Below, piece after piece: positions 7,366-16,711 of a stretch of 31,606 bases of DNA; positions within the stretch are counted from its first letter, which is position 1, and the number at the start of each line of letters is the position of its first letter. Under the pieces are notes generated by a model. That model searched no databases, was not told the origin of the DNA, and saw only the letters and a program-made list of their open reading frames with translations. The translations under genes and the position numbers were made by a program. The stretch is from Phycisphaerae bacterium SM23_33 (GTDB lineage Bacteria; Planctomycetota; Phycisphaerae; SM23-33), in the NCBI GenBank assembly GCA_001303665.1, contig LJUF01000007.1:1-31606 (forward strand). The letters are read 5' to 3'.

Positions 7366-8991
7366 ATGGCGGTCAAGCAGTTGGCCTTCGACAGCGACGC
7401 CCGAGCGGCCCTGCTGAAGGGCGTGAGCAAGGTGAACGACGCGGTCAAGAGCACCCTTGGGCCCCGCGGCCGGACCGCTATCCTGGACAAGGGATGGGGT
7501 GCCCCCACGGTGACCAAGGACGGCGTGACCGTGGCCGAGGAAATCGAGCTGACCGAGAAGGTCGAGAACATGGGGGCCAAGCTGGTCAAGGAAGCCGCCT
7601 CCAAGACCTCCGACGCGGCCGGCGACGGCACCACCACCGCCACCGTGCTGGCACAGGCCATCTTCTGCGAAGGGCTCCGGAACGTGACGGCCGGGGCGGA
7701 CGCTATGGGGCTGGCTCGCGGCGTCCGCAAGGCCGCCGAAAGCGTCGACAGGACGCTTGAGAAGATGGCCAAACCCGTGAACGTCGCCGACAAGAAGGAC
7801 ATTATCAACGTGGCGGCCATCTCCGCCAACAACGACGTGTCCGTGGGCAAGATCATGGCCGACGCCTTGCAGAAGGTCGGCAAGGACGGGGTCGTCACCG
7901 TCGAGGAAGGCAGGGGAATGGAGACCACCGTGGACGTGGTCGAGGGCATGCAATTCGACCGCGGTTACCTCAGCCCCCACTTCGTCACCGACGCCGAGTC
8001 GATGGTGTGCGAGCTGGAAAAGCCGCTGGTGCTTATCCACGAAGAGAAGATCTCCAACGTGGGCAAGCTGGTGCCGCTGCTGGAGAAGGTCTCACAGGCG
8101 AAAAAGCCGCTGCTGATCATCGCCGAGGACGTCGAGGGCGAGGCGCTGGCCACGCTGGTGGTCAACAAGCTCCGCGGCATCGTCTCGTGTTGCGCGGTCA
8201 AGGCCCCCGGCTACGGCGACCGGCGAAAGGCCATGATGACCGACGTCGGCATCCTCACCGGCGGGAAGGTCTTCACCAAAGACCTGGGGATTGACCTGGA
8301 AAGCATTTCACTGAGCGACCTGGGCCGGGCCAAGAAGGTCAGGATCGACAACGACAACACCACCATCATCGAGGGCGCTGGCAAGACCTCCGAGATTCAA
8401 GGCCGAATCAGGCAGATCCGCGACGAGATCGAGACCACCACGTCCGACTATGACCGGGAGAAGCTCCAGGAGCGGCTGGCGAAGCTGGCTGGCGGCGTGG
8501 CTCAGATCAACGTCGGGGCGGCCACCGAGTCGGAGATGAAGGAAAAGAAGGCCCGCATCGAGGACGCCCTGCATGCCACGCGGGCGGCCCTTGAGGAGGG
8601 CGTCCTGCCCGGCGGCGGCGTGGCCCTGGTCCGCACCAAGGCCGCCCTGAAGAACCTGAAGCTCACCGGGGACGAGGCCACCGGTGCGGCCATCGTGGCC
8701 CGGGCCCTGGAAGAGCCGCTGCGGCAGATTGTCGCCAACGCCGGCGTCGAGCCCTCGGTGGTCCTGAAGAAGGTCCAGGAGGGCAAGGAGGATTTCGGCT
8801 TCAACGCCGAGACCCTCCGGTACGAGAACCTGATGGCTACGGGGATCATCGACCCGGCGAAGGTGACGCGCTCGGCCCTGGCCAACGCCGTCAGCGTGGC
8901 CACCCTGCTGCTGACCTGCGACTGTGTCGTCACCGAGAAACCCAAGGAAGAAGAGGAAGGCCCGCCCGGCGGCCCGGGCGGCATGATGTAA
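7366..8991 (+). CDS. groEL: Chaperonin GroEL, copy 1 (canonical GGM tail)
   Basis: 541 residues, the standard length. GroEL forms the double-ring ATP-driven folding chamber in the cytoplasm and works with GroES. ATP-site motifs are present: STLGPRGR, GAPTVTKDGVTVAEEIEL, AGDGTTTATVLAQ, and VEDALHAT-type IEDALHATRAALEEGVLPGGG. The C-terminus ends GGPGGMM, the flexible Gly-Met tail typical of housekeeping GroEL. The start at the ATG (MAVKQLAF) is set by AAAGGAG 9 nt upstream; the frame is open 45 nt further but without a site. groES follows after 43 bp, the reverse of the usual groES-groEL order. Confidence 0.97.
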   Translation: MAVKQLAFDSDARAALLKGVSKVNDAVKSTLGPRGRTAILDKGWGAPTVTKDGVTVAEEIELTEKVENMGAKLVKEAASKTSDAAGDGTTTATVLAQAIFCEGLRNVTAGADAMGLARGVRKAAESVDRTLEKMAKPVNVADKKDIINVAAISANNDVSVGKIMADALQKVGKDGVVTVEEGRGMETTVDVVEGMQFDRGYLSPHFVTDAESMVCELEKPLVLIHEEKISNVGKLVPLLEKVSQAKKPLLIIAEDVEGEALATLVVNKLRGIVSCCAVKAPGYGDRRKAMMTDVGILTGGKVFTKDLGIDLESISLSDLGRAKKVRIDNDNTTIIEGAGKTSEIQGRIRQIRDEIETTTSDYDREKLQERLAKLAGGVAQINVGAATESEMKEKKARIEDALHATRAALEEGVLPGGGVALVRTKAALKNLKLTGDEATGAAIVARALEEPLRQIVANAGVEPSVVLKKVQEGKEDFGFNAETLRYENLMATGIIDPAKVTRSALANAVSVATLLLTCDCVVTEKPKEEEEGPPGGPGGMM

Positions 8992-9034
8992 CGGCCTGTT
9001 GACGATGGCAGATTGAGCGAGGAGCGATCCAGAG

Positions 9035-9325
9035 ATGGCAGTCAAACCGTTGGACGATCGGGTACTCATCAGGCAAAGTGAGGCCGAGCAGACCACCTCC
9101 GGCGGCATCGTGCTGCCCGACACGGCCAAGGAAAAGCCGCAGCGAGGCAGGGTCGTGGCCGTCGGGGAGGGCAAGCTCCTGGAAACCGGCAAACGCGGCA
9201 AGATGAGCCTGAAGAAGGGCGACGAGGTTTACTACGGGAAGTTCGCCGGCACGGAAGTGAAGATCGATGGGGAAGACTACGTCATTCTCCGCGAGTCCGA
9301 CGTGCTGGCGGTGATCCAGAAGTAG
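9035..9325 (+). CDS. groES: Co-chaperonin GroES
   Basis: 96 residues, the lid of the chaperonin chamber. It opens K-P-L-D-D-R-V-L-I-R, and the mobile loop that contacts GroEL is EQTTSGGIVLPDTAKEKPQ (about residues 18-36). It ends G-x-D-Y-V-I-L-R-E-S-D-V-L-A-V, as in the family. GAGGAG precedes the ATG by about 9 nt. It lies between two groEL genes and is the only groES in the window, so it may serve both. Confidence 0.97.
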   Translation: MAVKPLDDRVLIRQSEAEQTTSGGIVLPDTAKEKPQRGRVVAVGEGKLLETGKRGKMSLKKGDEVYYGKFAGTEVKIDGEDYVILRESDVLAVIQK

Positions 9326-9470
9326 TTCATCGGTCCGTCCGTGATGGCCCCGGGAGCGGCTCGGCCGCCGCGTGGCCGAGGGGTCGGCCGATGAGGCCGG
9401 CAGCTCGTCCCGGCGAGCCGCCGCCTTGACCGTGTACGCATCAAGCAATGAATAAAAGGAGTCAAGATCG

Positions 9471-11093
<1,623 letters not shown>

Positions 11094-11235
11094 GCCGATG
11101 GCCTGGGTTGGCTGGCGGACCGAAAAGGCCAGCAGGGGCGTCCCGCCGCAAACGAGGACGCCCTTGACGCTTTCGGGATGACCGATTCCCGATTTGCCGG
11201 CGGCTGTTCCTGAGACCCAGCGGAAAGCCGGAGCC

Positions 11236-11252
11236 GCCGGTCAAAAACCGGC
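11236..11252 (+). promoter_or_regulatory. Hairpin immediately before dnaJ
   Basis: GCCGGT (11236-11241), loop CAAAA, ACCGGC (11247-11252): a perfect 6-bp stem ending 8 nt before the dnaJ ATG, in the place where a ribosome-binding site should be. No purine-rich site is seen next to the start. It may limit or shape dnaJ translation, or it may be the end of the groEL2 transcript, though no T-run follows. Confidence 0.35.
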
Positions 11253-11260
11253 AAGTCGGC

Positions 11261-12376
11261 ATGGCGCAGAAGCGCGATTACTACGAGGTGCTGAACGTCC
11301 CGCGCAACGCCGGGAGCGACGAGATCAAGCGCGCCTATCGCCGGCTGGCTCTGAAGTACCACCCCGACAACTACAAGGGCGAGAAGGCCGAGGCCGAGGC
11401 CAAGTTCAAGGAACTGGCCGAGGCCTACGACGTGCTCGCCGACCCGGAAAAACGCCAGCTCTACGACCGCCACGGCCACGCCGGGCTGCGCGGCGCGGGC
11501 GTGCATGACTTCTCCTCCATGGGCTTCGCCGACATCTTCAGCATGTTCGAGGACATCTTCGGGTTTGGCTTCGGCGGCCGGCGGAGGGTCAGCACCCGCG
11601 GATACGACCTGGAAACCGAAGTGGAACTGACCTTGCAGGAAGTGGCCACCGGTGTGGACAAGACCCTGGAGTTCGAGCGGCAGGACTTCTGCAACACCTG
11701 CTCCGGCAGCGGCGCCAAGCCCGGCACCAGTCCGCAGCGCTGCCCCACCTGCCGCGGGTACGGGCAGGTGGAGACCTCCGGCGGCGGGTTTTTCCGCATG
11801 GTGAGGACCTGCCCGGACTGCCGGGGCAAGGGGACCCTGATCACCTCGCGCTGCCCGGCCTGTCGAGGAACCGGGCGAATGCGAAAGAAGCGCGTCCTGA
11901 GCGTGCACCTGCCGCGGGGGGTCGAGGAGGGTCTGGTGGTGCGGGTGCGCGGCGAGGGTGAGCCCGGCGAGGAGGCCGGCCCGCGCGGCGACCTGCGGTG
12001 CTACGTCCGCATCCGCCCGCACCCGCTGCTGGCCCGCTCGGGAAACCACCTCATCTGCCAAGTGCCCATCACCTACACGCAGGCGGCCCTGGGCGCCACC
12101 ATCGAAGTGCCCACGCTGACCGGCAAGGAAAACGTCGTCATTCCCCCCGGCAGCCAGCACGGCCAGGCCCTCACCCTGAAGGGGCGCGGGCTGCCGAACA
12201 TGCGAACCGGTCGGTCAGGCGACCAGGTCGTGCAGCTGCTCATCGAGGTGCCGCGAAAGTTTTCGAAGAAGCAGGAAGAACTGCTGCGAGAGCTGGCCAA
12301 AACCGAGGACATCGAAGTCCTGCCCGCACGGAAGGGCTTTTTCGAAAAGCTCAAGGAGTACCTTGGCTGTCTCTGA
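11261..12376 (+). CDS. dnaJ: Chaperone DnaJ (Hsp40, type I)
   Basis: 371 residues. The J domain (about 1-70) has DYYEVLNVPRNA and the HPD motif (KYHPDN) that triggers DnaK ATP hydrolysis. The short Gly/Phe region (GFADIFSMFEDIFGFGFGG) and four zinc-finger CxxCxGxG units follow: CNTCSGSG (from Cys144), CPTCRGYG, CPDCRGKG, CPACRGTG. The C-terminal client-binding domain ends in a Lys/Glu-rich helix. The start is the ATG before AQKRDYYE; the ribosome-binding site is poor and a hairpin precedes it. grpE begins 18 bp after the stop. dnaK, the partner of both, is not in the window. Confidence 0.97.
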   Translation: MAQKRDYYEVLNVPRNAGSDEIKRAYRRLALKYHPDNYKGEKAEAEAKFKELAEAYDVLADPEKRQLYDRHGHAGLRGAGVHDFSSMGFADIFSMFEDIFGFGFGGRRRVSTRGYDLETEVELTLQEVATGVDKTLEFERQDFCNTCSGSGAKPGTSPQRCPTCRGYGQVETSGGGFFRMVRTCPDCRGKGTLITSRCPACRGTGRMRKKRVLSVHLPRGVEEGLVVRVRGEGEPGEEAGPRGDLRCYVRIRPHPLLARSGNHLICQVPITYTQAALGATIEVPTLTGKENVVIPPGSQHGQALTLKGRGLPNMRTGRSGDQVVQLLIEVPRKFSKKQEELLRELAKTEDIEVLPARKGFFEKLKEYLGCL

Positions 12377-12394
12377 GCCACGGCGGAGAACCTG

Positions 12395-13114
12395 ATGCTT
12401 TGGCCTGACAGTGAGAACGCAGAGGCCATGAAAAAAAAGAAAGACAAGAACCACAGTGAGGAACCGATCCGGATTCCCGTCGAGTCCGGTGAAGCCCCGG
12501 GTGAGGGTCGGCCCCCGCCGCAGGCCCGGGAAGCCCAGGCAGCCGAGGGCCCCATCAGCGAGTCACGCGCCGCCGAGGCCGAGGCCGCTGAAACCGATGC
12601 CCCTGGCACCGAAGCCCTCACGGTCGAGCGGAACGACCTGCTTGCGCGGCTGCAGCGGGTATCGGCCGACTTTATCAACTATCAGAAGCGGGTGCAGCGG
12701 GATATCACCGAGGCCCGGGACTTCGCCAACGCCGACCTGATCCGGGAGCTTCTGGGCGTTCTCGACGACATGGAGAGGGCCCTGCAGGCTGCCCGAGCCA
12801 ATCACAGCCAGGACGACCCCCTGTTGGCGGGAATGCAACTGGTGTACGGCAAGGCGCTGGAGGTCCTCGGGCGCTTCGGGCTTCAGCCCATCGAAGCCCA
12901 GGGTCGACCCTTCGACCCCACCCGCCACGAGGCCATGATGCAGCAGCCATCCGCCGAGCACCAGTCCCCGACCGTCCTGAGTGAGCTTCAGCGGGGATAC
13001 GAATTGAAGGGGCGGGTGCTTCGCCCGGCCCGGGTGGTCGTCTCCAGCCCCCCGCAGGAAGGGGAGGCCCGGGGCGACGAGCACGCCTGCGGCGGCACGG
13101 CGGAGGATGAGTGA
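12395..13114 (+). CDS. grpE: Nucleotide exchange factor GrpE
   Basis: 239 residues. GrpE releases ADP from DnaK. A long acidic, Ala/Glu/Pro-rich N-terminus (about 85 residues) leads into the dimerising helix ERNDLLARLQRVSADFINYQKRVQRDI, then the head with FGLQPIEAQGRPFDPTRHEAMM and GYELKGRVLRPARVVVS. The ATG at 12395 has GGAG 6 nt upstream; an internal ATG at 12428 (MKKKKDKN) is the alternative. The C-terminal tail after VVSSPP is longer than usual and polar. fmdB follows 2 bp after the stop. Confidence 0.95.
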   Translation: MLWPDSENAEAMKKKKDKNHSEEPIRIPVESGEAPGEGRPPPQAREAQAAEGPISESRAAEAEAAETDAPGTEALTVERNDLLARLQRVSADFINYQKRVQRDITEARDFANADLIRELLGVLDDMERALQAARANHSQDDPLLAGMQLVYGKALEVLGRFGLQPIEAQGRPFDPTRHEAMMQQPSAEHQSPTVLSELQRGYELKGRVLRPARVVVSSPPQEGEARGDEHACGGTAEDE

Positions 13115-13116
13115 TT

Positions 13117-13431
13117 ATGCCGACGTATGAGTATTTGTGCCGGGCGTGCGGGCACCGTTTTGACCAGTTCCAGCCGATCACGGCGCCCGCGCGGCGGAAG
13201 TGCCCTCACTGCGGGGCGCTGGCCCTCAGCCGCCTGATCGGGAGCGGGGCGGGCGTGATCTTCAAAGGCAGCGGGTTCTACCAGACCGACTATCGCAGCG
13301 ACTCGTATCGCAAAGCCGCCCAAGGAGAAAAGTCTGCCGAACCGTCCTCCCCCGCCCAGGGCGGAAAGGATGCCAAACCCGACGGCAGTTCCAAGAGCCC
13401 CCAGCCTCCGAAAAAGGAAAGCTCCGAGTGA
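13117..13431 (+). CDS. FmdB-type zinc ribbon protein
   Basis: 104 residues. MPTYEYLCRACGHRFDQFQ and KCPHCG form the zinc ribbon with Cys8/Cys11 and Cys29/Cys32. The stretch GSGFYQTDYR is also typical of the FmdB putative regulatory protein family, whose exact role is not established. The last 40 residues are Ser/Pro/Lys-rich and probably disordered. The conserved MPTYEY opening fixes the ATG at 13117; a GTG two codons earlier overlaps the grpE stop. Its tight link to grpE suggests co-translation with the chaperone genes. Confidence 0.9.
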   Translation: MPTYEYLCRACGHRFDQFQPITAPARRKCPHCGALALSRLIGSGAGVIFKGSGFYQTDYRSDSYRKAAQGEKSAEPSSPAQGGKDAKPDGSSKSPQPPKKESSE

Positions 13432-13473
13432 GTTCGGCCAGCGGCCGGCGGGCGCGGCCGGCGAATGGCCCGA

Positions 13474-13488
13474 GGAGGTTCGACCTCC
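13474..13488 (+). other. Small hairpin after fmdB
   Basis: GGAGGT-TCG-ACCTCC, a perfect 6-bp stem 42 bp after the fmdB stop and without a T-run. It is the only structure I see in the 233-bp gap before the LTxxQ protein gene and may mark the 3' end of the chaperone transcript. Confidence 0.25.
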
Positions 13489-13664
13489 GGCAACCGGGCG
13501 CGGGAGAAATTCTTCCAACCAGCCGTAACAAAGGCTCCCAAAGGGCGTTTAAGAGACATCGAAAGATTCTGGCGGGCCGACGGCCGCCCGCTGGCTGAAC
13601 GGGAACTCCCCCGGCGCGCGGGGCAGCGCCGAAGCAGGGGTTGGGGCCCCGTGGAGACACTCCT

Positions 13665-14558
13665 ATGAAGCGTTTGGCAATAGTGTTGGTGATGGCCTCT
13701 GCGCTGGGGACGGCCGCCGGCGGGCTGCTGGCCCAGGAAAGCCAGGAGCCGGCGACCAAGAAAAAGCCCGCCCGCGAGAAGAAGGAAAAGCCGCTGCTGG
13801 CGGGCGCGCACGCCCAGATGGCCAAGGTCTGCCAGCTGTCCGAGGAGCAGCAAAAGAAGATCGCCGAGCTGGGGGCCCAGCGGAAAAACGCCCTGAATGC
13901 CTTTGAGACCGAGAACGCCGACAAGCGCAGTGCGCTCCAGGAGGAACTGAAGAAGGCCAAGGAAAGCAAGGACAAGGATGCCACGAAAAAGGCCAGCACC
14001 GAACTGGCCGCCCTGAACGCCAAGCGGGGAGAGATCGTCAAGAAGTCGCAGGCGGACATCATGGCCGTGCTGACCCCCGGGCAAAAGGCCAAGTGGGATG
14101 AATACACGGCCATGAACAGCCTCAAGGGGCGGTTCCTGGGGATCGAATTCACCGAGGATCAACTGGCCAAGATCAAGGCCGAGTATGCGAAGCTGGCCGC
14201 GGAGGCCGAAACAGGCCCGGAAAAAGGCCGAAGCACACTCCTGGCCAAACTCTATGAGAAGGTCCACAAGGAGATCCTCACCGAAGAGCAGCGGATCGAC
14301 GTGGCGGTGGGGCAGGTCCTCGGGCCGTTCCGGAAGCTCAAGCTTTCTGAGGATCAAGTGGCCAAGACCAAGGCCGCCTATGTCAAGCACATGACCGGCC
14401 TGGACACGAGCAAGCGAGGCGCCCGCGAACAGGCCGTGAAAGCTCTAAGGGAGGAAATCCGCACCGAAATCCTCACCGACGAGCAGCGGCAGTTGTTGGC
14501 CGAGCCAAAGCCCAAGGGCGAGCCCAAGGCCGAAGCGAAAGCCGAAGGAGGCAAATAA
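13665..14558 (+). CDS. Periplasmic helical protein with LTxxQ-type repeats
   Basis: 297 residues. A signal peptide (MKRLAIVLVMASALGTAAGGLLAQ) is followed by an almost wholly helical, Lys/Glu/Ala-rich protein. LTxxQ-like units recur: LSEEQQKKI, LTPGQKAKW, FTEDQLAKI, LTEEQRID, LSEDQVAKT, LTDEQRQL. Such units are the hallmark of Spy/CpxP periplasmic chaperone-like proteins, which are usually about half this length, so this looks like a duplicated form; true homology is not shown. The ATG at 13665 is chosen for GGAG 8 nt upstream and the signal peptide. It lies just after the chaperone genes, which fits an envelope stress role by context only. Confidence 0.7.
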   Translation: MKRLAIVLVMASALGTAAGGLLAQESQEPATKKKPAREKKEKPLLAGAHAQMAKVCQLSEEQQKKIAELGAQRKNALNAFETENADKRSALQEELKKAKESKDKDATKKASTELAALNAKRGEIVKKSQADIMAVLTPGQKAKWDEYTAMNSLKGRFLGIEFTEDQLAKIKAEYAKLAAEAETGPEKGRSTLLAKLYEKVHKEILTEEQRIDVAVGQVLGPFRKLKLSEDQVAKTKAAYVKHMTGLDTSKRGAREQAVKALREEIRTEILTDEQRQLLAEPKPKGEPKAEAKAEGGK

Positions 14559-14594
14559 GACGAATCCCTTTCACTTGGACGTTTCGGCAAGCCT

Positions 14595-14631
14595 GCCGGC
14601 CTAGGCTGACGGGCCGGCGACAGCGTTTTTT
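14595..14631 (+). terminator. Candidate terminator after the LTxxQ protein gene
   Basis: GCCGGCC (14595-14601) and GGCCGGC (14612-14618) form a perfect 7-bp GC stem. Six T lie at 14626-14631, 7 nt beyond the stem. The distance is longer than ideal for an intrinsic terminator. It stands between the gene end at 14558 and the tRNA. Confidence 0.4.
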
Positions 14632-14700
14632 CCAGCCGCCGCCGGGCACCGGAATCCTCTTGAAAGTGCCCGTCGTCCTGAGGAACATGGCATGCGGCAA

Positions 14701-14773
14701 GGCGGCGTAGCTCAGTCGGCAGAGCAAGGGATTCATAAGCCCTGGGTCACTGGTTCGAGTCCAGTCGCCGCCA
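14701..14773 (+). tRNA. tRNA-Met (anticodon CAT)
   Basis: 73 nt folding as a full cloverleaf: acceptor GGCGGCG/CGCCGCC, D-stem GCTC/GAGC, anticodon loop TTCATAA, T-stem ACTGG/CCAGT with loop TTCGAGT, discriminator A. CCA is not encoded. The CAT anticodon with Watson-Crick closing of the acceptor fits elongator Met; tRNA-Ile with modified C34 also reads CAT and cannot be excluded by eye. The base pair closing the anticodon loop (31-39) is A-G, a mismatch. Confidence 0.93.
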
Positions 14774-14833
14774 CTGGAGATTTCGCTCAGGCCGGGCTCG
14801 GCCTTGTCGCACGTGCGCGTGTCGGGTTTTCGC

Positions 14834-14863
14834 TTGACAGGCCTTCATCAGCATGGCTATAAG
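14834..14863 (+). promoter_or_regulatory. Strong sigma70-type promoter of the 40-aa peptide gene
   Basis: TTGACA (14834-14839, perfect), 18-bp spacer, TATAAG (14858-14863, 5 of 6). The expected start is near 14870, giving a leader of about 36 nt with AAGGAG before the ATG at 14906. It is the closest to consensus of the promoters I see in the window. Confidence 0.65.
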
Positions 14864-14905
14864 CAAGGCTACTTAACTGACAGCGGGTCCGCGAAGGAGA
14901 GTACG

Positions 14906-15028
14906 ATGGCGGATATGACGACTTTGGCGGCCTTCACAGAGTATTTCACTTGGTGGCAGCCGCTGCTGCTGGTGCTGGTGATCGCCCTGATCGTTTTCTG
15001 GGTGATGTATCGCCGCAGACAAATGTAG
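14906..15028 (+). CDS. Small single-span membrane protein (40 aa)
   Basis: 40 residues: a polar start, an aromatic patch YFTWWQP, one span LLLVLVIALIVFWVMY, and a basic end RRRQM, so the C-terminus should be cytoplasmic. AAGGAG lies 7 nt before the ATG, and a near-consensus promoter stands just upstream; this decides the start against an ATG at 14804 in the same frame, which lies upstream of the promoter. The gene follows tRNA-Met and stands alone. Function unknown; small peptides of this shape can be subunits of larger membrane complexes, but nothing here says which. Confidence 0.6.
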   Translation: MADMTTLAAFTEYFTWWQPLLLVLVIALIVFWVMYRRRQM

Positions 15029-15310
15029 AGCCCTGTGCGTCGGCAGTCGCGGCTTCCGGCCGGCGGCTGGTCTGGGGCGCCCAGGCGCTGACACGTGCAC
15101 GAGCGATGGCCAAAGACCCCGCCTTGCAACAAGGTCTCGGCAAGCCGCGAGCCCCGGAAAGGTACTTGGTCGCCTCGGCCCGGAGTCTGCCCAGCCGGGC
15201 GACGCTAAGCTGTCTGGCATGTGTTCTAGTTCTAGTCGCCTGGACCGAGCCAGGCTGGTTTCGGCTGTCGGGGGGAACAGCCTCTCATAATCCCGATGGA
15301 GGCAAAACAG

Positions 15311-15598
15311 GTGAAGAGGCATCATCTCCAAAACCTCTCTACATTGTTCGGTGTACTCTCCGATGAGACTCGCCTCCGGCTGCTGGTGATACTGCGGCAG
15401 CGCGGCGAGGCACATGTCAACGAGCTGTGCAGGATCCTGAGGCTGCCGCAGCCGACCGTCTCGCACCACCTTGGGCTTCTGCGCATCCACGGGCTGGCCC
15501 GCAACCGTCGGGACGGGAAGCAGGTTTTTTACTCCGTCGACCCGGCCCGGTACAATCGGGCCGTCGACGCGATTAGAAAACTCCTGGCCCCGTGCTAG
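15311..15598 (+). CDS. ArsR-family transcriptional regulator
   Basis: 95 residues from the GTG. The winged HTH is clear: L-F-x-V-L-S-D-E-T-R-L-R-L-L-V-I-L opening, then VNELCRILRLPQPTVSHHLGLLRIHGLARNRRDGKQVFYSV with the recognition helix QPTVSHHLGLLR. Family members repress by binding operator DNA and release on a metal or other signal. The only cysteines are one in the helix before the recognition helix (ELCRIL) and the last residue, so the classic metal-site CxC pair is not seen and the signal is unknown. GGAGG 8 nt before the GTG favours this start; an ATG at 15296, five codons earlier, is the alternative and has a weak site. No obvious target gene is adjacent. Confidence 0.85.
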   Translation: MKRHHLQNLSTLFGVLSDETRLRLLVILRQRGEAHVNELCRILRLPQPTVSHHLGLLRIHGLARNRRDGKQVFYSVDPARYNRAVDAIRKLLAPC

Positions 15599-15657
15599 CG
15601 GCCACGGCGCCGGGCGTCTTACAGGACGCCGCAAGGGTCGTGCCCCGACCCAATATC

Positions 15658-15686
15658 TTTACAGACCGCCTTTCTTTTCGGACAAT
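15658..15686 (+). promoter_or_regulatory. Candidate promoter of the delta subunit gene
   Basis: TTTACA (15658-15663; 5 of 6), 17-bp spacer, GACAAT (15681-15686; 4 of 6). The predicted start near 15693 leaves a short leader of about 17 nt before the ATG at 15710. Confidence 0.4.
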
Positions 15687-15709
15687 GACCGTCGGAGTCT
15701 TGGCGGCAA

Positions 15710-16618
15710 ATGTCCGAGAACCCTCCCAAGCCCGTATACGTACTGCATGGCCCGGACGACTATCTGCGCCGGCAATACCGAAGAAAGATCGTGGCCGGGC
15801 TGGTCGGGTCGGAGGAGGCACCACTGGCGGTGGCGAACTTCGACTCCTCCGCCGTTTTGACGGAGGTGCTGGACGAGCTGCGAACAGCGCCCCTCCTGGC
15901 CTCCCGCCGACTGGTGATCGTCCACGACGCCGACGATTTCGTCACCAGGCACCGTCAGCAACTTGAAGACTACCTGGCCCGCCCCTGCCCGACGGCGTCG
16001 CTGATCCTGACGGTCGAATCCTGGCCGCCCAACACCCGGCTGGCCAGACAGGTGCGCGAAATCGGCGAGCTGATGGACTGTTCCAGCCCGGAGGAACGTT
16101 CGCTGCCACGATGGATCTCCGGGGCGGCGGAGGATCGGGGCAAGCGGATGAGCCCGCAGGCCGCCGCCCTGCTGGCAGCGTGGGTCGGCCCCGACCTGGC
16201 CCGCCTGGACGCTGAGGTCGAGAAGCTCTCCTTGTACACGGGCGGGCGTCAGGAAATCTCGGCCGAGGACGCCGCCGCCTCGGTGGCCGCCACCGCCGGG
16301 CCGGTGCCCTTCGCCCTGACCAACGCCCTTGCCGGGGGCGACAGCAAAGCCGCCCTCCACGCCCTGGACTCCCTGCTCACCCGTCGTGGGCAGGAGCTTC
16401 GCGTGCTGGGCCTGATTATCTGGCATCTGCGGAGCAGGTTGGAAAGGGATCTGAGCCGGCCGCCCAGCCGTCGCGGCCCCGCCGGCCGGAGATCCCCCGC
16501 GAGCGTCCACAAGGCCTTCCGGCACGTCCTCCAAGCCGACCTGGGCCTGAAAACCGGCGCCCAGCCGCTGGCAACCATGCAGTTGCTTGTGACACAGCTA
16601 TGCCGCCCAACGACCTAG
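15710..16618 (+). CDS. holA: DNA polymerase III delta subunit (clamp loader)
   Basis: 302 residues, slightly short for the family (about 340). The delta subunit opens the sliding clamp for replication. The opening P-V-Y-V-L-H-G-x-D-x-Y-L-R-R-Q (residues about 8-22), RTAPLLASRRLVIVHDADDF, and the later SPQAAALLAAWVGPDLARLDAEVEKLSLYTGGRQEISAEDV-like block (ending EDA here) match the HolA layout. The collar domain follows with ALTNALAGGDSKAALHALDSLL and LRVLGLIIWHLR. The start ATG has no strong ribosome-binding site. A short hairpin at 16637-16653 lies just after the stop. Confidence 0.85.
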   Translation: MSENPPKPVYVLHGPDDYLRRQYRRKIVAGLVGSEEAPLAVANFDSSAVLTEVLDELRTAPLLASRRLVIVHDADDFVTRHRQQLEDYLARPCPTASLILTVESWPPNTRLARQVREIGELMDCSSPEERSLPRWISGAAEDRGKRMSPQAAALLAAWVGPDLARLDAEVEKLSLYTGGRQEISAEDAAASVAATAGPVPFALTNALAGGDSKAALHALDSLLTRRGQELRVLGLIIWHLRSRLERDLSRPPSRRGPAGRRSPASVHKAFRHVLQADLGLKTGAQPLATMQLLVTQLCRPTT

Positions 16619-16636
16619 AAGCCGCAACCACCGCGG

Positions 16637-16653
16637 GGCAGGAGACTCCTGCC
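16637..16653 (+). terminator. Hairpin after holA
   Basis: GGCAGGA-GAC-TCCTGCC, a perfect 7-bp stem with a 3-nt loop (GGCAGGAG-A-CTCCTGCC as DNA, an odd palindrome). It lies 18 bp after the holA stop. No T-run follows, so it could be a weak transcript end or a protein site for the radical SAM gene downstream. Confidence 0.3.
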
Positions 16654-16711
16654 GAATGAGGGAATTCATCCGATAACTCGGTGCCTCCCGCGGGGGCCGC
16701 ACCGCCCAGGC

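Noticed and set aside
9426..9454. TTGACC-N17-TGAATA as a promoter for groEL2
   Set aside because: The -35 is good but the -10 matches only two bases; too weak to list.
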